Assembly (NCBI RefSeq): GCF_025215495.1
Contig: NZ_CP104302.1
Coordinates: 3,658,001-3,722,000 of the forward strand
Reading direction: 5' to 3'
From: Mycolicibacterium brumae
GTDB taxonomy: Bacteria > Actinomycetota > Actinomycetes > Mycobacteriales > Mycobacteriaceae
Length of the DNA stretch: 64,000 bases
The first letter of the stretch is position 1; each line of letters opens with the position of its first letter. This document shows, in pieces, positions 48,159-57,774 of the stretch. Below the pieces are notes generated by a model. That model did not search any database and was not told where the DNA came from. It saw nothing but the letters and a program-made list of their open reading frames with translations. The translations under genes and the position numbers were made by a program.

Positions 48159-48176
48159 AGTTACTGGTGGGTAACT
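48159..48176. promoter_or_regulatory. Operator-like inverted repeat upstream of fadE5
   Basis: AGTTAC and GTAACT flank a six-base centre. The site resembles the CTTACTC..GAGTAAG operators at 55067-55082 and 58402-58416 (11 of 16 positions across the shared core). It lies 69 bases before the fadE5 start in the divergent flavin reductase-fadE5 gap. It may bind the TetR encoded at 57775-58374. Confidence 0.45.
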
Positions 48177-48244
48177 TAGATCACGGTGCTCAACCACAAA
48201 ATTCCAGCTCAAATGGCATTTTTTCTCAACGAGGAGGACCGGCC

Positions 48245-50083
48245 GTGGGCCACTACAAGTCCAACGTACGCGACCAGGAATTCAACCTGTTCGAAGTTTT
48301 CGGCATTGACAAGGCGCTCGGCAAGGGCCGGTTCGCCGACCTCGACGCCGACACCGCCCGCGAGATGCTCCACGAAATGGCCCGCCTGGCCGAGGGCCCG
48401 ATCGCGGAGTCCTTCGCCGACGGCGACCGCAACCCGCCGGTCTTCGACCCCGACGCCCACACCGTGAAGCTGCCGGAGCCCTTCAAGGCCTCGGTGCGCG
48501 CGCTGATGGACGGCGACTGGCACAAGTTCGCCCTGGAAGAGGAACTCGGCGGCATGCCCGCCCCGCGCGCCATGCTGTGGGCGCTCAACGAGCACATCCT
48601 CGGCGCCAACCCCGCCGTGTGGATGTACGCCGGCGGCCCCGCGTTCGCGCAGATCTTCTACGTCAACGGCACCGAAGAGCAGAAGAAGTGGGCCGTCATG
48701 GCCGCCGAGCGCAACTGGGGCGCCACCATGGTGCTGACCGAGCCGGACGCCGGCTCCGACGTCGGCGCCGGCCGCACCAAGGCCACCCAGCAGCCCGACG
48801 GCTCGTGGCACATCGACGGTGTGAAGCGATTCATCACCTCCGCCGAGTCCGATGACCTGTTCGAGAACATCTTCCACCTGGTGCTGGCCCGCCCCGAGGG
48901 CGCCGGCCCGGGCACCAAGGGTCTGTCGCTGTTCTTCGTGCCGAAGTACCTCTTCGACTTCGAGACCGGCGAACTGGGCGCGCGCAACGGCGCGTTCGTG
49001 ACCAACGTCGAGCACAAGATGGGCCTGAAGGTCTCGGCCACCTGTGAGCTGACCTTCGGCCAGCACGGCGTCCCGGCCAAGGGCTGGCTGGTCGGCGAGG
49101 TCCACCAGGGCATCGCGCAGATGTTCGACGTGATCGAGCAGGCCCGCATGATGGTGGGCACCAAGGCCATCGCCACCCTGTCCACCGGGTACCTCAACGC
49201 GCTTGAGTACGCCAAGGAGCGCGTCCAGGGCGCCGACCTGACCCAGATGATGGACAAGTCCGCCCCGCGCGTGACCATCACCCATCACCCGGACGTCCGT
49301 CGCAGCCTGATGACCCAGAAGGCCTACGCCGAGGGCATGCGCGCCATCTACCTCTACTGTGCGTCCTTCCAGGACGCCGAGGTCGCCGAGGCCTGCCACG
49401 GCGTCGAGCCGGCGCTGGCCCACAAGGTCAACGACCTGCTGCTGCCGATCGTCAAGGGCTGCGGCTCCGAGCGCGCCTTCGTGCTGCTGGGCCAGGAGTC
49501 GCTGCAGACCTACGGTGGCTCCGGCTTCCTGCAGGACTACCCCGTCGAGCAGTACGTCCGCGACTCGAAGATCGACTCGCTGTACGAGGGCACCACCGCC
49601 ATCCAGGCGCAGGACTTCTACTTCCGGAAGATCATCCGGGACAAGGGTCAGGCGCTGGCCTACGTGGCCGGCCAGATCGAGGAGTTCATCAAGAACGACA
49701 CCGGCAACGGCCGCCTGAAGGGTGAGCGGGAGCTGCTGGCCACCGCGCTGTCCGACGTGCAGGCGATGGCCGCCTCGCTGACCGGCTACCTGATGGCCGC
49801 GCAGGAAGAGCCGTCCAGCGTCTACAAGGTGGGCCTGGGTTCGGTGCGCTTCCTGATGGCCGTCGGCGACCTGCTGGCCGGCTGGCTGCTGGCCCGCCAG
49901 GCCGCGGTGGCGATCGAGAAGCTCGACGCCGGCGCGACCGGAGCGGACAAGTCCTTCTACGAGGGCAAGATCGCCGCGGCGTCGTTCTTCGCGAAGAACA
50001 TGCTGCCGCAGCTGACCTCGACCCGTGCCATCATCGAGAACATCGATAACGAGGTCATGGAGCTCGACGAAGCCGCGTTCTGA
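48245..50083 (+). CDS. fadE5: Acyl-CoA dehydrogenase FadE5
   Basis: A 612-residue acyl-CoA dehydrogenase almost the length of Rv0244c (611). The opening [36 protein letters not shown] (FAD/substrate loop, near residue 158) and [32 protein letters not shown] (C-terminal catalytic helix region, near residue 427) are characteristic. FadE5 is described as a broad chain-length dehydrogenase for saturated acyl-CoAs. GTG at 48245 is fixed by GAGGAGG eight bases upstream and by homology; upstream codons in the same frame were rejected. A strong intrinsic terminator follows. Control by the nearby TetR is suggested by an operator-like repeat. Confidence 0.95.
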   Translation: MGHYKSNVRDQEFNLFEVFGIDKALGKGRFADLDADTAREMLHEMARLAEGPIAESFADGDRNPPVFDPDAHTVKLPEPFKASVRALMDGDWHKFALEEELGGMPAPRAMLWALNEHILGANPAVWMYAGGPAFAQIFYVNGTEEQKKWAVMAAERNWGATMVLTEPDAGSDVGAGRTKATQQPDGSWHIDGVKRFITSAESDDLFENIFHLVLARPEGAGPGTKGLSLFFVPKYLFDFETGELGARNGAFVTNVEHKMGLKVSATCELTFGQHGVPAKGWLVGEVHQGIAQMFDVIEQARMMVGTKAIATLSTGYLNALEYAKERVQGADLTQMMDKSAPRVTITHHPDVRRSLMTQKAYAEGMRAIYLYCASFQDAEVAEACHGVEPALAHKVNDLLLPIVKGCGSERAFVLLGQESLQTYGGSGFLQDYPVEQYVRDSKIDSLYEGTTAIQAQDFYFRKIIRDKGQALAYVAGQIEEFIKNDTGNGRLKGERELLATALSDVQAMAASLTGYLMAAQEEPSSVYKVGLGSVRFLMAVGDLLAGWLLARQAAVAIEKLDAGATGADKSFYEGKIAAASFFAKNMLPQLTSTRAIIENIDNEVMELDEAAF

Positions 50084-50110
50084 TTCGATTCTCAATCGGT
50101 TCGCACCGGC

Positions 50111-50140
50111 GAAACCCCCGCTTCGGCGGGGGTTTCGTCG
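50111..50140 (+). terminator. Intrinsic terminator of fadE5
   Basis: A perfect 11-base-pair stem (GAAACCCCCGC / GCGGGGGTTTC, 50111-50136) with a TTCG loop lies 28 bases after the fadE5 stop. A short T-containing stretch follows. It is the clearest intrinsic terminator in the window. Confidence 0.88.
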
Positions 50141-50165
50141 TTTCCGGACCATCTTCCCGGCGCAT

Positions 50166-50210
50166 GTGACGGTAGGGCGATTTTCGACGCGTCTATCGCC
50201 ACACCGTCAC
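50166..50210. repeat. Long imperfect stem-loop in the gap after fadE5
   Basis: GTGACGGT pairs with ACCGTCAC and, two bases further in, GGCGAT pairs with ATCGCC, leaving a 13-base loop. It lies in the 356-base gap between fadE5 and the next gene. Apart from the fadE5 terminator and this structure no gene or other signal was found in that gap. Confidence 0.55.
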
Positions 50211-50439
50211 TGGCAGCCGCCAACCAACGGGGCCGGGCGCGCAAGGGCCCCGTACTGCCGTCGGGTCGGGGGGTCGGACGACAATACGGGGCTGAGCGCT
50301 ATATCGACGCCCGGGATCATTGTGTTACCGCACAGTCCGAGAACTGGGAATCCCTGTTCAGGCGCACGCCGGGTAAATCGAAGAATTGATTGACGGAATA
50401 ATTCCGGCGGCGCATGCTGAAGCCCGAGGAGGTCACAGC

Positions 50440-51306
50440 ATGAACGACGCCGAGAGCGCACGCCCGGCCGGAAAACCGGCGGTGCGGGCACGTCGTATCC
50501 GGTTCTCCTACCCCACCGGGTCGCTGGACCGGCACTTCGTCGACGGCGACCTGGTGATGAGCCACATCGTCGCCTACCTGTCCGCGACGTTCCCGGAGGG
50601 CGAGGACTTCTTCGTGCGTTCGGTGCGGCACTACGCCGACCGAATCACTGATCCCGAGCTGAAAGCGCAGGTCCGCGGCTTCATCGGACAGGAAGTCACC
50701 CACGGCCGCGAACACCGCGCGCTCAACGAGCGCCTCCAGCAGATGGGCTACCCCACCCGCGTAGTCGATCGGCGAACCCGAGCGGACCTCGCCATCTTCG
50801 AACGCGTCCTGCCGCCGCTGAACTGCCTCGCGACCACCGCGGCGCTCGAACATTTCACCGCGGTGCTCGCCGAAACGCTGCTCACCGACGAACGGGCGCA
50901 GGCGCTCCTCGGCACGACGGAGGTGCGGTCAATGCTGCTGTGGCACGCCATCGAGGAATCCGAGCACCGCGCCGTCGCGTTCGACGTGTACCGGGCCGTC
51001 GGCGGCAGCGAGCGACGGCGGATCTGGACCATGCACACCGTCAGGCTGAGCTTCCTGCTGAGCGTCGTCGTCTGCACGGCGCTGTCACTGGTGCGGGACC
51101 GCGCCGCCTACAACCCGCGGCGACTGTTCAGCAGCCTCTACCAGCTGCGGCGGTCGCCGTTTCTGGCCCGCTCGGTGTGGTCCCGGTTGAACGCCTACAC
51201 GAAACTGGGGTTCCATCCCGACGACATCGACAACTCCGCGCTGCTCGAGCGTTGGACCGCCGAGTTGTTCGGCGAGCAGGGCGCGCTGACCGACCACCTG
51301 CACTGA
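50440..51306 (+). CDS. Predicted metal-dependent hydrolase, ferritin-like diiron fold (PF10118 type)
   Basis: A 288-residue protein with the pattern of a helical di-metal carboxylate protein: QEVTHGREHRALN (Glu and EXXH-like, near residue 88), TAALEHFTAVL (near 130) and WHAIEESEHRAVAFDVY (near 168) supply Glu and His ligands. A hydrophobic helix near residues 195-215 suggests membrane contact. This family is annotated as metal-dependent hydrolase, but the ligands would equally suit a diiron oxygenase or desaturase-like enzyme. GAGGAGG lies six bases before the ATG at 50440. It is convergent with the pseudogene at 51345-53618. I know no assigned substrate. Confidence 0.8.
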   Translation: MNDAESARPAGKPAVRARRIRFSYPTGSLDRHFVDGDLVMSHIVAYLSATFPEGEDFFVRSVRHYADRITDPELKAQVRGFIGQEVTHGREHRALNERLQQMGYPTRVVDRRTRADLAIFERVLPPLNCLATTAALEHFTAVLAETLLTDERAQALLGTTEVRSMLLWHAIEESEHRAVAFDVYRAVGGSERRRIWTMHTVRLSFLLSVVVCTALSLVRDRAAYNPRRLFSSLYQLRRSPFLARSVWSRLNAYTKLGFHPDDIDNSALLERWTAELFGEQGALTDHLH

Positions 51307-51344
51307 TCTCGGGCACGAGGGGCTCGCGTGTTGCCACACCCCAC

Positions 51345-53618
51345 CTAAACCACCGTTGCCGGCTCGTTCCCCGGGGCCAGGGTTATGGTGAAAAGGGTGT
51401 GATAGAGCTTCCACGGAGCGCTCGTACCCGCGATAGAAACGGTAGAAACCGCTACCGTGCCATCGTCGCCGATCACCACCGGTGACACGGAGTCCGTCAT
51501 ACCCGGGAGCACGATTGTCTGGGCGGGCAGGCAGACCTTGCCGCAGCACGATCACATTGGTTAGCCAGCCGCCGTCGGAGCCCACTCCGCCATCCGTCGC
51601 GAGCACCACCGCGCCGTCATCCGCGATCAGAGGTCCCGTGCGTAGCGTGCCGTCGACACTGTGTGTGCTCCCGTCGGGGCGGAGTATCGTCACGCGGCCG
51701 TCACCGTCGTGCGTATACACAGCCACCGTGCCGTCTGCGCCGACAGCGAGATCCGCCTTCGCAACCGCATCGCCGTGAAGAGGCAGTTGACTGACGATCT
51801 GAGAGCCGTCTGGTGGAACACTCTGACGGTGGTCTGCCATTGGGCGTCAGGATCTGAATCATCCGTGTCGGGGGCGTCGGATACCACTGCGATATCGCCA
51901 TTCGGACCAACCGTCGCCCAGACGCGGCCACCGATCACCAGATCCGCTGACGGCGCTCACTCCGGTCACCGGGTCGTGGCCGTGCCGCAGCACGGCGTAT
52001 TCGCCGTTGGCGTTGGTGAGGAGCGCGGTGTTGCCGGCGCCCCCGGCATCAAGTCGCATGTCGCCGCTGAGGAGGCCGATCGTTTGCTCCGGGCCGTTGC
52101 CTCGAATCACGCTGACGGTGGTCTTGTCGTTGGCAGAGTCATAGCGCGTGAGGATCACCGCGCCGGGCTCGCCCAGGCGGGCCGAGGTCGCCGACGTCGT
52201 CTGCTGCGAGCCGTCGGGGAACCAGGTGGTGACCTTGGGCGCCCCACTGTCATCGAGATAGGTCACTGCGATCGTGTTGTCGGAACCGATTTGCGGCATC
52301 TCGGTGAGATGTTTGAACAAGGTCCCCCCGGGATCGGTCTCGCCAGGTCAGGTCGGACCACGTGAGCATCGGGATCGCTGATGGTGAACGGGTCGTTGGT
52401 GTGGAGGTGCACGACGATGACCGTTCCGTCCTCAGCGATCAACGTCCGGGTCAGTGTTTCGGTCACAATCCCCGGATATGTGGTGTACCCGGTGTCGTTT
52501 AGCACGGCGAGCTCACCGTTCGGAAAGAACGCCACGGTCCTGCCCGGGCCGACGTTGGTGCCCAGAGGCGCGAGGGCTGGCGCATTTAGATCCGACGGGT
52601 CCACGACAACACGCACCGCAGTCCCGTCGCGGTTCGGAGCCAGCACATAGAGGCCACCGCTTGTCGTCACCGCAACCGTGCCATCAGCCCCCACCGCCAC
52701 GCCGGGAGGATAGTCATACTGCAGTTTCGGCACGTCGAACTCTGTTCTCGTGCCGTCGGGGCGCAATACGGTGATCTTGTTCCCGTCCGGAGTCTTGGAA
52801 GAGTACGCGGCTGTCCCGTCCGCACCGCGGTTCGCCGTGGCGATTCCGTCGTCCAGGTCGAAGATGGCGCCGGATGAAACCGCAGTGGACACGTACGCCA
52901 CCGGCACGGCCTTGACGGTGACAATCTGGGTGCTGGTGTGCCCCGGGTCGCCGAGCAACCCGAAGGTGACGGTGTTCAGCAATCCGGACAACCCGTGGAT
53001 GTGCCAGCCGGAGCCCTCGTCGGTGGCGGTGACGGTGAACTGCTCGGTCGTGGGCGTGGTGCTCGAGACCGGCTTGTAGACCGCCGTGCCGTCGGCGGTG
53101 ACCGTCAGTGTCCCTCCGTTTGTGCCGCGGTAGACATCCGGCCTGAAGGTGGCGTCGCCGTCGGCGTCGGCGGGCGGGGCCAGGTGCAGGGTGGCGGTGG
53201 TGCCCACGAGTTGGGTGTTGACGGTCTGCGTGCCGGCCACCGGGTGGCTGTTGTCGAAGGTGCGCCGCACCCACGCCAGCAGGCCCCAGACCAGCGGGGA
53301 ATCTCCGGTGCCCGACCCGCCGCCGTTCACCAGCCCGCCGAGGCCGATGGCCGACAGCACCCGGGTGATCGGGTTGCTGCTGACCGCCTGCGTGGTCACC
53401 GACTGCGGGGTGACCAACGCCTCGCGCGCGCTGAAGGACGCCGGGGCCGCGAATCCGACGGCCTCGTGGTTGACGACATCGCCGAACATGCGCTTGCCGA
53501 CCCCGGTGACGTCCACAACGCTGTTGACCAGCGACAACGACGGCCCACTGACGGAATCGACACCATGTTGGATGCGGCCCGCCCCGGCGTCGGTCACAGC
53601 CATCCGCGGCGTCGCCAA
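51345..53618 (-). pseudogene. Frameshifted Ig-like/beta-propeller-repeat protein gene
   Basis: On the minus strand one protein-like sequence continues through several frames. 53618 to about 52310 reads an Ig-like part (DADGDATFRPDVY, GTAVYKPVSS, EQFTVTATDE) and then repeats of the type ADGTVAV. About 52320-51950 continues (DNTIAVTYLDDSGAPK). 51938-51830 continues (GPNGDIAVVSDAPDTDD). About 51830-51535 continues (ADGTVAVYTHDGDGR). A last segment (VVIGDDGTVAVST...) ends at a TAG at 51345. At least four frameshifts are needed, so this is a pseudogene unless the assembly is wrong. The 5' end lacks a signal peptide and abuts the fadA2 terminator, so it is truncated as well. Intact relatives are secreted mycobacterial Ig-like proteins. 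Confidence 0.7.
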
Positions 53619-53626
53619 ACGAGAAA

Positions 53627-53664
53627 CACCCCTCCCCCAGGCCAGAGGCCCAATGGGAGGGGTG
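53627..53664 (-). terminator. Terminator of fadA2
   Basis: GGGAGGGGTG pairs with CACCCCTCCC to form a ten-base-pair stem that begins 20 bases after the fadA2 stop. Its loop holds a GGCC..GGCC inner palindrome. On the minus strand TTTCTCGTTT follows the stem, a fair U-tract. Confidence 0.8.
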
Positions 53665-53683
53665 CTTGTCGTGGAACTGAAAC

Positions 53684-55000
53684 TCAGGCCTCCATGATCG
53701 CCGTGACGCCCTGGCCACCGGCGGCGCAGATGGAGATCAGACCGCGCACCGGCTTGCCGGTCTCGGCCTTGCGCCCGGCTAGCTGCTTGGCCAGCTGCGC
53801 GACGATCCGGCCGCCGGTCGCGGCGAACGGATGCCCGGCCGCCAGCGACGAGCCGTTCACGTTCAGCTTGGACCGGTCGATTGCGCCCAGCGCGCCGGAC
53901 AGGCCCAGCTTGTCCTTGCAGTACTCGTCGGACTCCCAGGCCGCCAGGGTGGCCAGCACCACCGACGCGAACGCCTCGTGGATCTCGTAGAAGTCGAAAT
54001 CCTGCAGGGTGAGGCCGTTGCGGGCCAGCAGCCGCGGCACCGCGTAGGTGGGGGCCATCAGCAGGCCGTCCGCGCCGCTGACGAAATCCACCGCGGCGGT
54101 CTCGCCGTCGACCAGGTAGGCCAGCGGCTGATGCCCGTGCGCCACTGCCCAGTCCTCGCTGGCCAGCAGAGCCACCGAGGCGCCGTCGGTCAGCGGCGTG
54201 GAGTTACCGGCGGTCATGGTGGCGTCGCCGAGGCGCACGCCGAACACCGGGCGCAGGGTGGCCAGCTTCTCCGTCGAGGAGTTCGGCCGCAGGTTGTCGT
54301 CGCGGTACAGCCCGAGGAACGGCGTGACCAGGTCGTCGAAGAAGCCGCGGTCGTAGGCGGCGGCCATGTTCTGGTGGCTGGCGGCGGCCAGCGCATCCTG
54401 GTCGGTGCGCTTGACGCCCATCTGCTTGGCGGTGATGGCGGCGTGCTCGCCCATCGACAGGCCGGTGCGCACCTCGGAGTTCGCCGGGGCGTCCAGGCCC
54501 AGGGTGGCGGGCAACTTGCCGGCCAGCTTGAGCCGGTCGACGGTGGAACGGGCCCGACGGATGGACAGCATGGTCTTGCGCATCTCGTCGCCGAAGGCGA
54601 TCGGGGCGTCGGAGGTGGTGTCCACACCGCCGGCGGCGACGGCCTCGTAGCGGCCCAGCGCGATGCCGTCGGCGGCGATCAGCGCGGCCTGCAGGCCGGT
54701 GCCGCAGGCCTGCTGCACGTCGAATCCGGGGGTGTACGGCGACAGCTTGCTGCCCAGCACCGATTCGCGGACCAGGTTGAAGTCGCGGCTGTGCTTGAGC
54801 ACCGCGCCACCGATCACCATGGACAGCTGCTCGCCGTCCAGCCCGAACCGCTCGACCAGGCCGTCGAGGGCGGCGGTGAACATGTCCTGGTTGCTGGCGT
54901 GCGCGTAGGCGCCGTCCGAGCGCGCGAACGGGATCCGGTTGCCGCCGAGCACGGCGACGCGGCGCCGGCCTTCGGACCTGGTGGATGCTTCGGTGGGCAC
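53684..55000 (-). CDS. fadA2: Thiolase (acetyl-CoA acyltransferase) FadA2
   Basis: A 438-residue thiolase close to M. tuberculosis FadA2 (440). The acylated Cys is in QQACGTGLQAAL near residue 96, the His in YEIHEAFASV near 345 and the second Cys in SICAAGGQG near 429; GGNRIPFARSDGAYA opens the protein. It would cleave 3-ketoacyl-CoA or run in the reverse direction. GTG at 55000 is the start by homology. It is divergent from fabG4, with a shared operator in the gap, and forms with fabG4-htdX and fadE5 a full beta-oxidation-type set. Confidence 0.93.
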   Translation of the reverse strand: MPTEASTRSEGRRRVAVLGGNRIPFARSDGAYAHASNQDMFTAALDGLVERFGLDGEQLSMVIGGAVLKHSRDFNLVRESVLGSKLSPYTPGFDVQQACGTGLQAALIAADGIALGRYEAVAAGGVDTTSDAPIAFGDEMRKTMLSIRRARSTVDRLKLAGKLPATLGLDAPANSEVRTGLSMGEHAAITAKQMGVKRTDQDALAAASHQNMAAAYDRGFFDDLVTPFLGLYRDDNLRPNSSTEKLATLRPVFGVRLGDATMTAGNSTPLTDGASVALLASEDWAVAHGHQPLAYLVDGETAAVDFVSGADGLLMAPTYAVPRLLARNGLTLQDFDFYEIHEAFASVVLATLAAWESDEYCKDKLGLSGALGAIDRSKLNVNGSSLAAGHPFAATGGRIVAQLAKQLAGRKAETGKPVRGLISICAAGGQGVTAIMEA

Positions 55001-55066
55001 GAGAATTCTCCCTACTATTCGCTGTGAGCCGTGGCTCTCTAGTCGAGGGCCATATTACCCACCGTC

Positions 55067-55082
55067 CTTACTCTGGAGTAAG
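55067..55082. promoter_or_regulatory. Operator between fadA2 and fabG4
   Basis: CTTACTC-TG-GAGTAAG is an inverted repeat with seven-base arms and a two-base centre. It is 67 bases before fadA2 and 45 bases before fabG4. The 16-mer ACTCTGGAGTAAGTTA (55070-55085) recurs at 58404-58419 upstream of the TetR gene with only the central two bases changed. This strongly suggests one regulator. Confidence 0.75.
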
Positions 55083-55126
55083 TTAGTACCCGACCGCATC
55101 CCACTGCGATATGAGAGGCAGCTTCC

Positions 55127-56491
55127 GTGGCCCCCAAGATTCCGTCCGACGTCTACTCCACCGTGTTCGGCTCGGCCCCCGGCGCATTCCTGGCCAAGCA
55201 GCTCGGCGTCCCGCAGCCGGAGACGCTGCGCCGCTACCGCGCCGGCGACCCCGCCCTCGGCGGCCCGCTGCTGATCGGCGGCGAAGGCCGGATCGCCGAG
55301 CCGATGCGCGACGCCCTGGCCGACGACTACGACATCGTCGGCAACAACCTCGGCGGACGCTGGGCCGACAAGTTCGGCGGCCTGCTGTTCGACGCCACCG
55401 GCATCACCACCCCGGTCGGCCTGAAGGCGCTGCACGAGTTCTTCACCCCGCTGCTGCGCAATGTCGCCCCGTCCGGGCGGATCGTCGTCGTCGGCACCAC
55501 CCCGGATCTCGCCGGCAGCGTCGACGAGCGGATCGCCCAGCGCGCGCTGGAGGGATTCACCCGCTCGCTGGCCAAGGAACTTCAGCACGGCGCCACCGCC
55601 CAGTTGGTGTACCTGTCCCCGGACGCCGGCCCGGGTGCGACGGGGCTTGAGTCCACCCTGCGCTTCCTGCTGTCGGGCAAGTCGGCCTACGTCGACGGCC
55701 AGGTGTTCTACGTCGGCGCCGCCGACGCCACCGCCCCGGCCGACTGGGACAAGCCGCTGGACGGCAAGGTCGCCATCATCACCGGCGCGGCCCGCGGCAT
55801 CGGCGCCACCATCGCCGAGGTGTTCGCCCGCGACGGCGCCAAGGTCGTCGCCATCGACGTCGAGCAGGCCGGCGACGCGCTGGCCGAGACCGCGGCCAAG
55901 GTGGGCGGCACCGCGCTGGCGCTGGACGTCACCGCCGAGGACGCCGTCGCCAAGATCACCGCGCACCTGGCCGAGCACTACGACGGCCACGCCGACGTGC
56001 TGGTCAACAACGCCGGCATCACCCGCGACAAGCTGCTGGCCAATATGGACGACGCCCGCTGGGACTCGGTCATCGCGGTCAACCTGCTCGCGCCGCAGCG
56101 ACTGGCCCAGGGCCTGGTGGACACCGGCGTGATCGGCGCCGGCGGGCGCATCGTCGGCCTGTCCTCGATCGCCGGCATCGCGGGCAACCGCGGCCAGACC
56201 AACTACGGCGCCACCAAGGCCGGCATGATCGGCCTGACCCAGGCGCTGGCCCCCGAGCTCGCCGCCAAGGACATCACCATCAACGCGGTGGCCCCCGGGT
56301 TCATCGAGACCAAGATGACCGAGGCCATCCCGTTCGCCACCCGCGAGGTGGGCCGACGGCTGAACTCACTGTTCCAGGGCGGCCAGCCGGTCGACGTCGC
56401 CGAGTTGATCGCCTACTTCGCCAGCCCCGCCTCCAACGCCGTCACCGGCAACGCCGTCCGGGTCTGCGGCCAGGCGATGATCGGAGCCTGA
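55127..56491 (+). CDS. fabG4: 3-oxoacyl thioester reductase FabG4
   Basis: A 454-residue two-domain reductase, the same length as Rv0242c. The N-terminal 210 residues form a flavodoxin-like non-catalytic Rossmann domain. The C-terminal half is a classical SDR with TGAARGIG near residue 219, NNAG near 295, Ser in GLSSIAG near 344 and Tyr/Lys in YGATK near 358. FabG4 is known as a high-molecular-weight NADH-dependent ketoacyl-CoA reductase. GTG at 55127 is the start by homology. htdX follows one base after the stop, so the reductase and dehydratase are co-expressed. Confidence 0.94.
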   Translation: MAPKIPSDVYSTVFGSAPGAFLAKQLGVPQPETLRRYRAGDPALGGPLLIGGEGRIAEPMRDALADDYDIVGNNLGGRWADKFGGLLFDATGITTPVGLKALHEFFTPLLRNVAPSGRIVVVGTTPDLAGSVDERIAQRALEGFTRSLAKELQHGATAQLVYLSPDAGPGATGLESTLRFLLSGKSAYVDGQVFYVGAADATAPADWDKPLDGKVAIITGAARGIGATIAEVFARDGAKVVAIDVEQAGDALAETAAKVGGTALALDVTAEDAVAKITAHLAEHYDGHADVLVNNAGITRDKLLANMDDARWDSVIAVNLLAPQRLAQGLVDTGVIGAGGRIVGLSSIAGIAGNRGQTNYGATKAGMIGLTQALAPELAAKDITINAVAPGFIETKMTEAIPFATREVGRRLNSLFQGGQPVDVAELIAYFASPASNAVTGNAVRVCGQAMIGA

Positions 56492-56492
56492 G

Positions 56493-57353
56493 GTGAGCGA
56501 GCAACCGTCCAACCTGGCGAACATGCTGCGCGCCGCCGTCGGCGCGCTGCCGGTGATCTCCCGCAGCGCCGAGCTGACCACCCGCACGGTCGAGCTCGAC
56601 GACATCACCATCGACCGGGAGAACGTGGCGGAGTACGCGTCGGTCACCGGGCTGCGTTACCGCGACACCGTGCCGCTGACCTATCCGTTCGTGCTGACCT
56701 TCCCGGCGATGATGTCTCTGGCGACGGGCTTCGACTTCCCGTTCGCCGCAATGGGCTCGGTGCACACCGAGAACGTCATCACCCGGTATCGGCCGATCTC
56801 GGTCACTGACACCCTGGGCGTCACCGCGCGGGCCGAGAACCTGCGCGAGCATCGCAAGGGATTGCTGGTGGACCTGATCTCCGAGGTCAAGGTCGGCAAC
56901 GAGCTGGCCTGGCGTCAGGTCACCACATTCCTGCATCAACAGCGGACCAGCCTGTCCGGTGAGCCCAAGCCGGCGCCGGCCAAGCAGCCGAAACTGCCGC
57001 CGCCGAACGCGATCCTGCGCATCACCGGCGGCGATATCCGCCGCTACGCCTCGATCAGCGGGGATCACAACCCGATCCACACCAGTGGCCTCGGCGCGAA
57101 GCTGTTCGGGTTCCCGTCGGCGATTGCGCACGGAATGTTCAGCGCCGCAGCGGTCCTCGCCAATATCGAGGCCCAGATCCCGGATGCCGTGCAGTACTCG
57201 GTGCGGTTCGGCAAGCCGATCCTGCTGCCGGCATCGGTGGGCGTCTACACCGAAACTTCTTCCGACGCTGGGGATGCGCCGGGTTGGGATGTCGCGCTGC
57301 GGAACCTGAAGAAGGGTTACCCGCACCTGACCGGGACCGTCCGCGGGCTCTAA
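56493..57353 (+). CDS. htdX: 3-hydroxyacyl thioester dehydratase HtdX
   Basis: A 286-residue protein with two hot-dog folds. The C-terminal one carries the MaoC hydratase motif ASISGDHNPIHTS (Asp and His near residue 193), followed by GFPSAIAHGMFSAAAVL. It dehydrates or hydrates 3-hydroxyacyl/trans-2-enoyl thioesters and is the Rv0241c counterpart. The start is GTG, one base after the fabG4 stop. A long hairpin and an unusual repeat region follow its 3' end. Confidence 0.92.
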   Translation: MSEQPSNLANMLRAAVGALPVISRSAELTTRTVELDDITIDRENVAEYASVTGLRYRDTVPLTYPFVLTFPAMMSLATGFDFPFAAMGSVHTENVITRYRPISVTDTLGVTARAENLREHRKGLLVDLISEVKVGNELAWRQVTTFLHQQRTSLSGEPKPAPAKQPKLPPPNAILRITGGDIRRYASISGDHNPIHTSGLGAKLFGFPSAIAHGMFSAAAVLANIEAQIPDAVQYSVRFGKPILLPASVGVYTETSSDAGDAPGWDVALRNLKKGYPHLTGTVRGL

Positions 57354-57365
57354 GCCAGACCGGGG

Positions 57366-57700
57366 TTCGCACATCGAGCCTGACCAGGGTTCTCACATCG
57401 AGTGAGAACCCTGGTCGGTTAGTGAGAAGTGTTGGCGCGCAGGCCATCGACTGAGAAATGTCGGCGGCTGGTGAGAACTCAGGCACCTCCGTGAGAACTG
57501 GCGGCGGGCGTTTTCATCGATTGAGAAATCAGGGACACGTTGTGCGAGTAACCCCCGCCCCTATTTCTCATTCGATGAAGATCGCCGCCCTCACGTCTCA
57601 CCGAGCTACCTCAGTTCTCAAACGCCTACCTGACGTCTCAGTCGATGAAAGGCCCCGCCACCAGTTCTCACAACCCGCCATCACGTCTCACTCGATGACC
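57366..57700. repeat. TGAGAA/TTCTCA repeat region between htdX and TetR
   Basis: The gap of about 420 bases holds no gene. It contains about twelve short boxes: TGAGAA on the left (57403, 57422, 57451, 57471, 57491, 57522) and (T/G)TCTCA on the right (about 57565, 57595, 57615, 57636, 57665, 57685). Spacings are mostly about 20 or 30 bases. Several boxes carry a tcgatga or catcga neighbour. The left half reads as a rough inverted copy of the right half, so the whole region could fold on itself. In M. tuberculosis this place holds vapBC24. Confidence 0.75.
57382..57416. terminator. 15-bp perfect hairpin after htdX
   Basis: GACCAGGGTTCTCAC pairs perfectly with GTGAGAACCCTGGTC around an ATCGA loop. 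It starts 28 bases after the htdX stop. No U-tract follows. It is part of the TGAGAA/TTCTCA repeat region and may act as a bidirectional terminator between two convergent genes. Confidence 0.6.
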
Positions 57701-57774
57701 GCTCGTGGCAGGCCGGTCACTGCCGCCGACCTACCGCTCGCGGCAGGCAGGCCCGCCCGCAGCAGGCCCCTCGC

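Noticed and set aside
53619..53683. Extension of the Ig-like gene toward fadA2
   Set aside because: The frame stays open but contains the fadA2 terminator and no signal peptide or ribosome site, so it is not a credible N-terminus.
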